Positions 1 to 6,704 of a stretch of 29,836 nt of DNA are shown in pieces (position 1 is the stretch's first letter; each line of letters begins with the position of its first letter). The translations under genes and the position numbers were made by a program. The stretch comes from a virus. The stretch is taken from IMG/VR virus record IMGVR_UViG_3300036913_000049, positions 1 through 29,836 of that record. The stretch is one strand, 5' to 3'. The notes beneath the pieces are model-generated. The model searched no databases. It was not told the DNA's origin and saw only the letters and a program-made list of their open reading frames with translations.

Positions 1-321
1 TAACCTCGATGTCTGATTGTGGGCTATTCGGTAAGCCTTTATCTGTTCAGGAGAAAGGTTTTCTAAGATTAGAGCTAACACTTCTGATATTCCCGCCTCC
101 TTCGCTGCAATAATTCTACCGTGCCCCGCGACCACCGATAGATCAGCATCGCAAATAACGATATCTGCAAACCCAAATTCTTTTATGCTTGCATGAATAG
201 CCTCTAAATCTTTGGCCCCATGTTTTTTGTTATTTAATGGGTACATTTTAAAAGAGTCTATTGGCAGCATCTCTATTCTCTGCCCGCGTTCCTTCAACTT
301 AATATCGATATCAGATGCCAT
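1..321 (-). CDS. ParB-type N-terminal domain protein, truncated by the window edge
   Basis: The minus-strand reading frame opens at an ATG at 321 and stays open to base 1, so only the first 107 residues are seen. They contain a ParB/sulfiredoxin-fold signature, GHGRIIAAKEAG, at about residues 70-81, followed by the motif YRIAHNQT near the cut end. In this family such a domain often precedes a DNA methyltransferase; that half would lie outside the window, so methylation is only a possibility. A purine-rich GAGAAGG lies about 9 bases upstream of the ATG. A TATA/dyad promoter element lies 60-80 bases upstream at 379-400, giving a leader of about 45 bases. It is the last gene of the accessory side and a second ParB-type protein besides the one at 26172. 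Confidence 0.8.
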   Translation of the reverse strand, partial: MASDIDIKLKERGQRIEMLPIDSFKMYPLNNKKHGAKDLEAIHASIKEFGFADIVICDADLSVVAGHGRIIAAKEAGISEVLALILENLSPEQIKAYRIAHNQTSRL

Positions 322-378
322 CAACAAACCTTCTCTTTTATCTTTTTCGGAAGCTACCCTAGCCAGCCTTTGTTAATC

Positions 379-400
379 ATAGGCATTTAACCTATAAAGG
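379..400 (-). promoter_or_regulatory. BRE/TATA promoter with overlapping ATAGG-N7-CCTAT operator, copy 1
   Basis: Read on the minus strand, an A-rich BRE-like stretch is followed by CCTTTATAGG (TATA box) and then the dyad ATAGG-N7-CCTAT, whose left arm overlaps the TATA box. Four near-identical copies occur at 5708, 6051, 28120 and 28945, all upstream of minus-strand genes. A protein bound to the dyad would block TBP/TFB. This copy drives the ParB-type gene starting at 321. Confidence 0.75.
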
Positions 401-818
401 TTTTTTGTGAGAAGAGAAAGTAATGAGGAGGCCAGCCGGTAAATATGGTAAACCCGGCTGGTATGTGTCGATTTGGTGTCTGGCTAGATGTCGATCTATG
501 TCTGGAGGGTATCGCGGCTTGCTGGTGCACGTTCACGGCCCGCCTCGGGTAATCCTATTCAGGCAAGAACCCCTCAAAGTTTCCCCGAGTCTTATAGGCC
601 CACCGGCAAGCCGGTCTCAATTCAGGCTATCCTACCGAAGTCCTAAGGACAAGCTCGGATATCCCTCTTATCACAGACAGCCTCTTATGATTAGCAGAAC
701 CGGAGTTTACAGCTCCGGTATTTTGCCTTGCCTATCTGCTGATGGAATCTGTGCTATTTGTCTTCTAAGGCCCTGCTCTCTCCAGATTGAAGGGCCTTTG
801 ATGACTGTGATGTCAGCT
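401..818. other. Hairpin-rich, GC-rich stretch without a convincing gene; possible structured RNA
   Basis: No reading frame here looks like a protein; an open plus-strand frame exists, but its translation is compositionally odd and matches nothing I recognise. Perfect inverted repeats are frequent: CCAGCCGG at 432-439 with 454-461, ACCGGC/GCCGGT around 601-614, ACCGGAG at 699-705 with CTCCGGT at 713-719 followed by ATTTT, and AAGGCCCT at 767-774 with AGGGCCTT at 791-798. The segment immediately follows the tnpB stop codon, so part of it may be the element's right end and guide-RNA region. The structure extends much further than a usual omega RNA. A similar hairpin-rich stretch lies on the other side of tnpB. 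Confidence 0.4.
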
Positions 819-841
819 ACCAAGGGCTAAAGCACCTTGGC
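819..841. repeat. Hairpin at the tnpB stop codon, similar to one upstream of tnpB
   Basis: CCAAGGGCTAAAGCACCTTGG (820-840, a 6-base stem CCAAGG/CCTTGG) contains the tnpB stop codon. A close variant, CCCAGGGCTGAAGCACCTGGG, lies at 1998-2018 beyond the 5' end of tnpB. IS200/IS605 elements carry subterminal imperfect hairpins recognised by TnpA, and the 3' one also forms the end of the omega RNA scaffold. These two are probably the right and left end structures; the exact element ends cannot be fixed by eye. Confidence 0.55.
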
Positions 842-1927
842 TTGCGGCTGCGCAAAAAGTCGCGCCACAATAGGCTGGCTGACTCCAGCCCTAAAAGCTA
901 TATTCATAGCAGCGATGTAGTCCGCATCACCAGCGAAGCTGCAAGACTCACATCTAAATTCATCTCTTGTAGGTCTATTCGCCTTAGCGATATGCCCACA
1001 AGACGGACAGGTTCGAGACGTATTTCTAGGATCTACCAAGACCACAGGAACCCCTGCAATCTTAGCCTTGTAGTCCACAAACATCCTGAGCAGTCCAAAG
1101 TTCCAAGTATGCAAGCTACGACGCTGAGCTTTCCTAACCGTTACTCTGTCTCTAATGCCCTGGAGATCTTCGAGGGCTATAGACCTGAGAGTGCCTTTAG
1201 CTTTCGTAACAAGCTTTTTAGAAATGCAGTGATTAACATCCTTAGAGAATCTAGCCATCCTGCCAGACAACTTCTTAAGATGGCGTTTAGCCGATTTAGT
1301 TCCTTTGCTTTGGAGTCTGGATTTCAGAGAATCGAACTTCTCTCTGTTGTTGGTGGTCTGTTCACCAGAATGTACTTCACCATCAGAATCAACCGCCAGA
1401 TTCTTTATACCAAGATCTACACCCAAAACGCCTTTAGGATCAAATGGAGTCTCTTCGGATACTTCGACTACAACGCAAAGGTAGAATATCCCTTTAACAA
1501 GTATAAGGTCTACCTGTCCTCTGATCCTATCCATTCTAGCTCTCTGGTAGTCTCCGATCTTGGTAGGGATAACCTGTCTGCCTTGGAGAGTAGCCATAGA
1601 GACTTTGTCAAGCCCCTTCCAAGAGAGAACCCTCTGATCATAAACCAAAGCTCCATCATGACGGAATTGTGGCTTAATGGACTTGTCTCTCTTGTATGCT
1701 TCACAGACCTTGCGAATAGCAAGAATGGTAAGCTGTGCGGAGAGTCCGAACTTTTCCCTGATAGGATAATATACGGTCTTCTGAATTTCTATCTTGTTGG
1801 CACTATGGATAGCAAAAACAGTCTCCGCTATCTCATTACAAGCTTCGTTAAACCTCTTCATTGTATCGCAAAGCATAGTATATTGCTTTGGAGAGGGGTC
1901 AAGCTTTACCAACAACGTTTTAAGCAT
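827..1927 (-). CDS. tnpB: TnpB, RNA-guided nuclease of an IS605/IS1341-type element
   Basis: The protein has 366 residues from the ATG at 1927; a TTG seven codons earlier is less likely. All TnpB landmarks are present: a RuvC-I aspartate in GVLGVDLGIKN (about residue 171), the RuvC-II glutamate in SIALEDLQG (about 253), a four-cysteine zinc finger CPSC...CESC (about 307-329) and the final RuvC-III aspartate in AGDADYIAAMNIA (about 336). Length and motif order are normal, so the enzyme is probably intact. TnpB cuts DNA next to a short target motif using an omega RNA from the element's 3' end and keeps the transposon at its site after excision. No tnpA transposase is adjacent, so the element is solitary and would depend on a TnpA elsewhere. 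Confidence 0.95.
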   Translation of the reverse strand: MLKTLLVKLDPSPKQYTMLCDTMKRFNEACNEIAETVFAIHSANKIEIQKTVYYPIREKFGLSAQLTILAIRKVCEAYKRDKSIKPQFRHDGALVYDQRVLSWKGLDKVSMATLQGRQVIPTKIGDYQRARMDRIRGQVDLILVKGIFYLCVVVEVSEETPFDPKGVLGVDLGIKNLAVDSDGEVHSGEQTTNNREKFDSLKSRLQSKGTKSAKRHLKKLSGRMARFSKDVNHCISKKLVTKAKGTLRSIALEDLQGIRDRVTVRKAQRRSLHTWNFGLLRMFVDYKAKIAGVPVVLVDPRNTSRTCPSCGHIAKANRPTRDEFRCESCSFAGDADYIAAMNIAFRAGVSQPIVARLFAQPQAKVL

Positions 1928-1976
1928 AGTATTGTGTATATCCTTCAATGGTTATATAGTTATCGCATAGCAACAG

Positions 1977-2029
1977 TGGGGTACGCTCCTCCCAGGGCTG
2001 AAGCACCTGGGATTCCGCTACCCCTACAC
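1977..2029. repeat. Nested hairpin upstream of tnpB, probable left end of the element
   Basis: A long imperfect hairpin has outer arms GGGGTA-CG and CGCTACCCC and a perfect inner stem CCCAGG/CCTGGG with loop GCTGAAGCA. The inner part matches the hairpin at the tnpB stop codon except at a few positions. Its place about 50 bases before the tnpB start fits the left-end structure of an IS200/IS605 element. Confidence 0.5.
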
Positions 2030-2260
2030 CCCGCGTCCCTCTTGATGTGATGAAATGCGATAATCGTCATGGGATGTCCAGGGTCAACGGGAAGCACCCC
2101 AAACGCTCAACGGTCGATTCGTGGCTATACCAAAGAGGTGTATCCTCTCAAGATGATATCAAGGTTGGACCGTCCATCGAATACACTCCCGCCGTTCATC
2201 TTTGTGTCTCAAGGCACACATCGCGGCGGGTAACTGCTTTGTATGTAGCATCTTTTAGGA
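2030..2260. other. Hairpin-rich non-coding stretch upstream of the TnpB element
   Basis: No supported gene is visible. A two-step hairpin is clear: CCCGCC at 2188-2193 pairs with GGCGGG at 2225-2230, and inside it TGTGT pairs with ACACA. GAGG/CCTC around 2135-2147 gives another short stem. The style resembles the 401-818 region on the other side of tnpB, which suggests one structured sequence split by the insertion, or structured element ends. Confidence 0.35.
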
Positions 2261-2419
2261 TTAATCCTTTTCCATCAGATCATACCTATTCTTGAAGAAA
2301 TGAGGCAATCCCGGAAGAGATACGAGCTTCCCACCCTCATCATAAAGAGATACGATATAGATATCTCCGCAATCGCACTCAATTCTGATGGCCTCTTTAT
2401 CTATTATCGAGAATTCCAT
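2261..2419 (-). CDS. Small hypothetical protein, 52 aa
   Basis: A short frame starting MEFSIIDKEAIRIECDCGDI and ending MEKD. It begins 5 bases after the stop of the even smaller frame at 2425-2493, so the two would be translated together. A GGAGATG stretch lies about 14 bases upstream of the ATG, rather far for a ribosome site. The CDC at residues 15-17 could be half of a metal site, but the partner cysteines are missing. The composition (charged, with alternating hydrophobic residues) looks coding. I do not recognise a family. Confidence 0.5.
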   Translation of the reverse strand: MEFSIIDKEAIRIECDCGDIYIVSLYDEGGKLVSLPGLPHFFKNRYDLMEKD

Positions 2420-2424
2420 CACGC

Positions 2425-2493
2425 TTAATCATCTCCATCGTCATCGGGCCAGGGCCACGGCATCGGTATTGCGGGATTGGGTATTTTCATCAT
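2425..2493 (-). CDS. Micro-ORF, 22 aa, Pro/Trp-rich with an acidic tail
   Basis: Two tandem ATG codons follow a GAGGT ribosome site by about 8 bases. The peptide begins MMKIPNPAIPMPWPWP and ends in a run of six residues that are Asp or Gly (DDDGDD). It is directly followed by the 52-residue gene. It could be a real viral micropeptide or a leader that couples translation of the next gene. Nothing beyond the ribosome site and the non-random composition supports it. Confidence 0.35.
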   Translation of the reverse strand: MMKIPNPAIPMPWPWPDDDGDD

Positions 2494-2570
2494 TTTGTTA
2501 ACCTCATTTTTATATTAGCTTGCACTCACTCGCTTGTAGATTTTCTGAGCTTAAATATGGCTGGCATATC

Positions 2571-3116
2571 TCAAATCCTGCATTTCTCATTTTGACTTAA
2601 TGCCTCAGAGGGGCTAGGAGGTGCCGGAACCTTGGGGATTTCATTAAAGATCTCCTCGAAGTAGTAGTTCCTGGTGCTCAAAAGATCCTTCTTCGTGTCC
2701 TCGGCCTGCATCTCAAGTTCGGCCAATTCTCCGTTTAGAATCTCAATCTCTTCATAAACATTATCCAAGGACCTCAAGCCCCTTTGATAATCGTCATCGC
2801 ATTTCGTGACCTCCAAAGCGATCTTCTCGGCCTGCTCTCTCGATAGCTCGTAAATCCTGTTCTCGGGGATGTCACGGCAGATATGCTCCTCAAATACTTC
2901 ATCCTCTACCAAGGCCCGGAAGCCATCTTTCCCTATGAGCATTATCTTATCGAGCTTGACCTTCTGACATGGTTGGCAGAACTCCAGGCGGTCCACTGGT
3001 TCAGCAACGAAATCCCCAATTTCAAAGGCGATTGATCCATATTTAAGCCTGATAGAGGGTAGATGGACTTGAACGGAGCCTAGCGACTTTTGGCATAGAG
3101 CACAATGGCCTATCAT
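2571..3116 (-). CDS. Hypothetical zinc-binding, coiled-coil protein
   Basis: The protein has 181 residues and no family I recognise. The N-terminus has a CALC pair (about residues 5-8) and a later CQPC pair (about 47-50), which together could bind one zinc ion. From about residue 95 to 160 the sequence is charged and heptad-like (DNVYEEIEILNGELAELEMQ), typical of a coiled coil. The tail is Pro/Ser-rich. The gene is downstream of, and in line with, the DUF1699 and winged-helix genes at 3154-3745, separated by about 37 bases. A role as a small viral DNA- or protein-binding factor is a guess. Confidence 0.7.
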   Translation of the reverse strand: MIGHCALCQKSLGSVQVHLPSIRLKYGSIAFEIGDFVAEPVDRLEFCQPCQKVKLDKIMLIGKDGFRALVEDEVFEEHICRDIPENRIYELSREQAEKIALEVTKCDDDYQRGLRSLDNVYEEIEILNGELAELEMQAEDTKKDLLSTRNYYFEEIFNEIPKVPAPPSPSEALSQNEKCRI

Positions 3117-3153
3117 GCAAGAAACCTTACATAGCGTTGACTGTCAGTGGTTT

Positions 3154-3444
3154 TCACTCGTCTACCTCCATTATGCTGCCCTTCGTGTCGGTCCTTTGGC
3201 CCTGGATCGTGTAAGGCACCAGCTTGATACCGTTCATCACCAAGAGCTTTCTTGTAGCCCTCGGTAGGGTCTTTTCATGCCCGCCTGCGAGCCTGACCTG
3301 CTTGATGCCTGGGTAGTTTCTCACAACATCCAAGAAGTCTGCCACGGTCGGCCTGAAAGCCAGGAATACGGCCTCTGTTGCGGGTAGCCCTTGGTGGTTC
3401 TTTAGCTCTTCTCGACTGCTCAATATTCGCATTTTAATTTTCAT
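3154..3444 (-). CDS. DUF1699-type archaeal protein
   Basis: This 96-residue protein matches my memory of the DUF1699 pattern: an N-terminal MRILSSREEL, then VFLAFRPTVADFLDVVRNYP (about residues 26-45), and a C-terminal segment ending with a charged tail. DUF1699 is, as far as I know, found in Methanosarcinales and related archaea and their mobile elements, which makes it a useful host marker. Its biochemical role is unknown. It starts 4 bases after the stop of the winged-helix gene at 3449, so the two are probably cotranscribed and translationally coupled. No clear Shine-Dalgarno sequence precedes it. Confidence 0.75.
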   Translation of the reverse strand: MKIKMRILSSREELKNHQGLPATEAVFLAFRPTVADFLDVVRNYPGIKQVRLAGGHEKTLPRATRKLLVMNGIKLVPYTIQGQRTDTKGSIMEVDE

Positions 3445-3448
3445 CTAA

Positions 3449-3745
3449 TCACATCTTCTCTAACCGCTTGACAGCTCGGATGAAGCCCAAGCCCTTCGGT
3501 GTCGTCACATAAAGCCTACTATCTACAAAGTTTAGAAGCTCTTTTCTGATAAGTTCGTCTAAATATGGTATGACAGTTTTAAAGTTCAAATTGGCCTGAT
3601 AAACCAGCCTTGTTTTATTTGACGGTTGCACAGCCGCCACCAATATTTCCTTTTCAATCGTCCTGCGGTCTCGCTTTTTCACTCTCGGCCCTCCTTTGCC
3701 CAGTTCTAACTGAATTGGATCATCGCGTTTGATGTTTAGTTTCAT
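3449..3745 (-). CDS. Winged-helix DNA-binding protein, archaeal HTH_45-like
   Basis: The start chosen is the ATG at 3745, which has a strong GGGAGGAC ribosome site 5-12 bases upstream; the longer frame from 3790 overlaps the zinc-ribbon gene before it. The 98 residues hold a helix-turn-helix (about 50-75, KTRLVYQANLNFKTVIPYL) followed by a wing-like LYVTTPKGLGFI. This order is typical of small archaeal winged-helix regulators that keep apart a repressed and a relieved state of a few promoters. Its target cannot be read from the sequence. It sits mid-operon between a zinc ribbon and DUF1699. Confidence 0.8.
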   Translation of the reverse strand: MKLNIKRDDPIQLELGKGGPRVKKRDRRTIEKEILVAAVQPSNKTRLVYQANLNFKTVIPYLDELIRKELLNFVDSRLYVTTPKGLGFIRAVKRLEKM

Positions 3746-3774
3746 GTTTGTCCTCCCGTTTTTATCATCATAAT

Positions 3775-3954
3775 CTATAACCCACCCCATGCAATGCCTA
3801 GCTTAATATCGAGCCTAAGCACCGGCCCGAGCACCTTGGCCTTATTCTTTGAGCTTTCGCCATGAACCACAGGACCGCCGCAGAACTTACATTTTTGATT
3901 GGGCGTATCACCAACATAATATCTTGGAACCTTACAACCTACGCAATATCCCAT
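3775..3954 (-). CDS. Small zinc-ribbon protein, 59 aa
   Basis: A short frame starts MGYCVGCKVP and has CVGC (residues 4-7) and CKFC (22-25), the two cysteine pairs of a zinc ribbon, followed by a basic tail. The ATG at 3954 comes 3 bases after the stop of the secreted-protein gene at 3958, with AGGGG about 9 bases upstream. It ends 29 bases before the next gene. Proteins like this bind DNA, RNA or a partner protein; nothing here decides which. Confidence 0.65.
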   Translation of the reverse strand: MGYCVGCKVPRYYVGDTPNQKCKFCGGPVVHGESSKNKAKVLGPVLRLDIKLGIAWGGL

Positions 3955-3957
3955 CCT

Positions 3958-4311
3958 TTAGCCCCTAATGCTACTTATCCCGAAATCTATTTCGTGCCCA
4001 TCCATCGCGTCCATCCATTCGGTATCTCGATTATGAGACCTGAACATGGATGAATACTCAAACCCTGGAGTTGGCGGGCGGTGAGCTGCGTAATCGATTC
4101 TATATAGGCAATCCCCTATTGAACTGCCGTGATCTAGCCTGAATATATCTTCATGAGTTATTATTTCTTGGCTGTGAAAATTACTATCTTTGTCCAATAA
4201 CATTGATATCTTTACCTGGGAATGCATTGCCGAATTTCCTGCATTTACCTGGACTGATATAGCCATGCAGGGAGATATCAAGATCATTATTATAATAAAT
4301 TCTTTTATCAT
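3958..4311 (-). CDS. Small secreted protein with an N-terminal signal peptide
   Basis: The 117-residue protein starts MIKEFIIIMILISPCMA, a lysine followed by a hydrophobic stretch of about 13 residues and a small-residue cleavage site. The cysteine at position 15 lacks the full lipobox context. The rest is polar with several histidines and aspartates and no family I recognise. The start overlaps the stop of the nuclease-like gene by the classic ATGA arrangement, so translation is coupled. The product probably acts outside the cell or at the envelope. Confidence 0.7.
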   Translation of the reverse strand: MIKEFIIIMILISPCMAISVQVNAGNSAMHSQVKISMLLDKDSNFHSQEIITHEDIFRLDHGSSIGDCLYRIDYAAHRPPTPGFEYSSMFRSHNRDTEWMDAMDGHEIDFGISSIRG

Positions 4312-4808
4312 AAGATTACCTCATATTGGGACCATTTTGATAGAGACTTCTCGCCCTCATAAATAGCCAGCATTTTGTAGTGATTTATTTTATTTCCGGG
4401 TATAAGCCAAGCGTGCTGTATTTCTAATGAGACGCGATCATTCAATGCAAATAATATGAAGCGATCTGCTGAAGGATTCTGATGTATGTTAAATTGCCAA
4501 TATTCAGAACCATGCTTAGATTTTAATCGGCTGCTACTTTTCACCTCAATCTTTTGCCCATCACAATTACAATCAAACCCACGATTTCCAAAGGACATCC
4601 ATTCAATATGTTCGAATATCTTAGATAATATCGATTCAGCAACTTGCTTTTCGACTGTATAAATCCCGAGGTATTGAGGGCAATCTTTGTTTCCGGCCAT
4701 AGGACCACAAATTCCCTTTTTATGATTCCAATTAGTTTTATATTCTGGATTATTTTTTCTCCACAATCGATTCGATTCTGCGTGTTTCTTAAGATCCACT
4801 TGTCTCAT
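4308..4808 (-). CDS. PD-(D/E)xK-fold nuclease-like protein
   Basis: The ATG at 4808 follows a GGAGGAAAC ribosome site; an earlier in-frame start is possible but lacks one. The 166 residues contain a likely catalytic series: E58 (EKQVAES), D79 (NRGFDCN) and E88-x-K90 (KIEVKSSS), matching the E...D...ExK pattern of the PD-(D/E)xK superfamily. Cysteines at 34, 43, 80 and 82 may add a metal site. The basic N-terminus (AESNRLWRKNNPEYK) looks like a DNA-contact region. Free-standing phage nucleases of this kind act in host takeover, DNA processing or selfish spread; I cannot tell which. Confidence 0.65.
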   Translation of the reverse strand: MRQVDLKKHAESNRLWRKNNPEYKTNWNHKKGICGPMAGNKDCPQYLGIYTVEKQVAESILSKIFEHIEWMSFGNRGFDCNCDGQKIEVKSSSRLKSKHGSEYWQFNIHQNPSADRFILFALNDRVSLEIQHAWLIPGNKINHYKMLAIYEGEKSLSKWSQYEVIL

Positions 4809-4843
4809 GTTTCCTCCAAAAAGATAATAGAGGGACAACCCCC

Positions 4844-5626
4844 TCACAGACCGACATTGAACGGTATATTATAGATTTGGTAGTTGATCTGATTAGTTAT
4901 CTTCCATTCACCATTCAGATCTCCAATAGTCGGCGCCCACCCACGAGCATCGATCCAATTAAATTGCCTGTAAGCCTGTGACTCGTCGGTTCCCGGTGTT
5001 CCTGGGATTGTAGCCTGTGTATAGCTCGTCATCACTGGGTTGAGATTGCCCGCCGAATCGTAGCCAGTCGCCTGGATAAAGTCATCTTGGCTGCTCATGA
5101 TCTGAGAGAAGACCTGCCTAGAGCCGTCATTGCCCCCGGGAATAAGCGTTCCGGTGTTATCATAGGTTCCTGCACTTCCGCCCATTGTGTAATGCATGAT
5201 ATCGTAGCGTTCATCTATTGCTGCCTGCGGGATGGCCCCGGTGGCGCTGAATGTTGGTACTGTTGATGTGCCCACGGCTCCTACTGTGATGTCGCTATCA
5301 ATTGTTTCTCCTACTAATGGATCGACGCTCTGTCCATTCTTCACGAAGTTCAAGGTTATGGCCTCGTGACTCTTCTCTTCGGGAGCCGCATTACAAGGCA
5401 CATCCAGCGTCTTGAATTGGCTAATTGAGTCAAAGGTTCCCGCTGTTGCAGACATCGAATGACTCCAACTATTCCAGCCCGTCATAGTCGCGCTATCTGA
5501 ATAAGCATAGTTCCCCGGTCTATTGATCTGCTCGGAGAACTGGATATCGCCACTCATCGCACTTGCCATTCCTACTGCCGCAAGTATTATAAATGCGGTC
5601 CAAGATATTGCATTTGCTTTATACAT
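4844..5626 (-). CDS. Secreted protein of unknown function under the shared operator
   Basis: The ATG at 5626 is preceded by a strong GGAGG site and opens a clean signal peptide (MYKANAISWTAFIILAAVGM, cleavage after about residue 23); a GTG start at 5704 would add 26 residues that spoil it. The mature part (about 237 residues) is rich in Ser, Thr, Gly and Asn with alternating hydrophobics, typical of an extracellular beta-rich protein. It has no transmembrane tail and one cysteine. Its promoter is a copy of the viral TATA/dyad element at 5708, leaving a leader of about 70 bases. It may alter the host surface or block superinfection; that is a guess. Confidence 0.7.
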   Translation of the reverse strand: MYKANAISWTAFIILAAVGMASAMSGDIQFSEQINRPGNYAYSDSATMTGWNSWSHSMSATAGTFDSISQFKTLDVPCNAAPEEKSHEAITLNFVKNGQSVDPLVGETIDSDITVGAVGTSTVPTFSATGAIPQAAIDERYDIMHYTMGGSAGTYDNTGTLIPGGNDGSRQVFSQIMSSQDDFIQATGYDSAGNLNPVMTSYTQATIPGTPGTDESQAYRQFNWIDARGWAPTIGDLNGEWKITNQINYQIYNIPFNVGL

Positions 5627-5707
5627 TTGAAGCCTCCAGGAGCGGGTTTGTGGCCTGCTCTTGGTGTTTGTTACCTTAATTGATAACTGTAATTTGCCAA
5701 TCACATT

Positions 5708-5730
5708 ATAGGCATTTTACCTATAAAGCC
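5708..5730 (-). promoter_or_regulatory. BRE/TATA promoter with overlapping operator, copy 2
   Basis: On the minus strand GGCTTTATAGG runs into the dyad ATAGG-N7-CCTAT, with one inserted-looking A/T change in the spacer relative to copy 3. It points at the secreted-protein gene starting at 5626. It also lies just past the stop of the winged-helix gene at 5737, so transcription from copy 3 could read into it. Confidence 0.72.
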
Positions 5731-5736
5731 TTTTCC

Positions 5737-6042
5737 CTAAGTTAACCCTTCTATCAATTTCATGATGATTTCGTTTTGCGTGGTCTGGTAAAATCTTAAC
5801 TGCTCTTTTAACCATCTCAGAGAAGGAATCTGATACTTTTGTGGCCTACTGGATACCGATTTCTGTATATAGCTTTTGTGAATCAAGCCACTGAGAGCTA
5901 TGCTTATGTCGGGCTGCGCCTTCGCGATGTTCTTGCTAAGGTCTGCCTGTGTGTGTTCTCCTGGGTTCATTAGAAGATAAAAAACTATGTCAGGCTCGAC
6001 CGGCCCACCAATAATAACCTTAAGATCTTCTTTGAGTGCCAT
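5737..6042 (-). CDS. Winged-helix transcription regulator, candidate autoregulator
   Basis: This 101-residue protein has a clear winged-helix core: VFYLLMNPGEHTQADLSKNI (about residues 21-40), a recognition helix around DISIALSGLIHKSYI and a wing-like SSRPQKYQI, followed by a C-terminal amphipathic helix suited to dimerisation. The TATA box of promoter copy 3 lies only about 25 bases before the ATG, so the mRNA should be leaderless and the operator would lie over the transcription start. A small dimer under its own operator, which occurs in four other places, is the pattern of a viral master repressor. The DNA-binding specificity is inferred from context only. Confidence 0.8.
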   Translation of the reverse strand: MALKEDLKVIIGGPVEPDIVFYLLMNPGEHTQADLSKNIAKAQPDISIALSGLIHKSYIQKSVSSRPQKYQIPSLRWLKEQLRFYQTTQNEIIMKLIEGLT

Positions 6043-6050
6043 AAAAGGTT

Positions 6051-6072
6051 ATAGGCGTTTAACCTATAAAGG
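6051..6072 (-). promoter_or_regulatory. BRE/TATA promoter with overlapping operator, copy 3
   Basis: The minus strand reads AAAAACC (BRE-like), TTTATAGG (TATA) and TTAAACGCCTAT, giving ATAGG-N7-CCTAT. The ATG of the winged-helix gene begins 8 bases past the dyad, so the transcript should start at or next to the ATG. This is the best-matching copy together with the one at 28945. Confidence 0.8.
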
Positions 6073-6121
6073 TTTTTCTGATATTGATCTACCGGCACAT
6101 AAAGCAGTATCAAATAGACTT

Positions 6122-6475
6122 TTAGCGTACTTGATTCTCGCGAAGGATCTCAAAACTTATTACGTAGACCTCTTGTGATGGATTCCAATCTCTTTTTAAT
6201 TCGCTTTTCCAATAATTCATGAAGAACCAAAGAGCTGTGATACCGGCCCGCGGCTTAAATCCTTCGGCCATCGCATCCTCCTCAGTCATATCTCCGAGCT
6301 TCTGCTTGTAGACATATAACACCTTGATTTTGAAATAGATCTCCTTGGAGTACATGCCACCCTTTCGAACGCCATAGGTGCCACCTACTTTGACGTGCGG
6401 CCTTTTCCAAATACGACGGGTTGCGGTCTTGCAGCCTTCTTCTATGGCCGCTCGCATATTAGGCTTGAAGAACAT
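6122..6475 (-). CDS. ASCH/PUA-like domain protein
   Basis: The start is set at the ATG at 6475, which has GAGGGGG about 9 bases upstream inside the preceding gene. The 117 residues begin MFFKPNMRAAIEEGCKTATR, matching the ASCH opening (a beta strand, a helix, then G-x-K-x-x-T-x-R). The C-terminus WNPSQEVYVISFEI supplies the last strands of the PUA-like barrel. ASCH domains bind RNA or nucleotides and are common in phages and archaeal mobile elements; some have RNase activity. It overlaps the upstream gene by 17 bases, so they are translationally coupled. Confidence 0.8.
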   Translation of the reverse strand: MFFKPNMRAAIEEGCKTATRRIWKRPHVKVGGTYGVRKGGMYSKEIYFKIKVLYVYKQKLGDMTEEDAMAEGFKPRAGITALWFFMNYWKSELKRDWNPSQEVYVISFEILRENQVR

Positions 6476-6701
6476 GAGCCGTCGCCCCCTCATAAAACTC
6501 TTTGGATTTCCCAAGCAATATCAAAGCAGAGCCATCCGGGTAGAGTTGCCCGATGCCGCTTATATAGATTGGCTCAACATCAAAGAACCTTCGGCCTGTG
6601 AAGACCTTTTCGGGATTTGAAGGGGTACGCCAGAATACCCAGAAGTGGTCATTTTCTTTGCTGTACGAATTAGCAAAATCTGCATGATTCATGAATGGCA
6701 T
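6459..6701 (-). CDS. Small hypothetical protein, 80 aa
   Basis: I do not recognise this protein. It is rich in aromatic residues (HFWVFWRTP around residue 19) and has no cysteines or membrane segment. Its ribosome site GAGGAGG lies within the last codons of the gene before it, and its end overlaps the ASCH gene, so it is the middle member of a tightly packed three-gene set with the zinc-ribbon/HTH protein and the ASCH protein. The conserved packing suggests a shared role, of unknown nature. Confidence 0.65.
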   Translation of the reverse strand: MPFMNHADFANSYSKENDHFWVFWRTPSNPEKVFTGRRFFDVEPIYISGIGQLYPDGSALILLGKSKEFYEGATAHVLQA

Positions 6702-6704
6702 GGC

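Noticed and set aside
423-830. Open plus-strand frame of 135 codons beside the TnpB gene
   Set aside because: The translation has no recognisable domain, is driven by hairpin-rich DNA and overlaps the end of tnpB; it is treated as non-coding.
842-2050. Long plus-strand frame of 402 codons antisense to tnpB
   Set aside because: It is a shadow of the tnpB coding frame, with no ribosome site and no protein-like motif.
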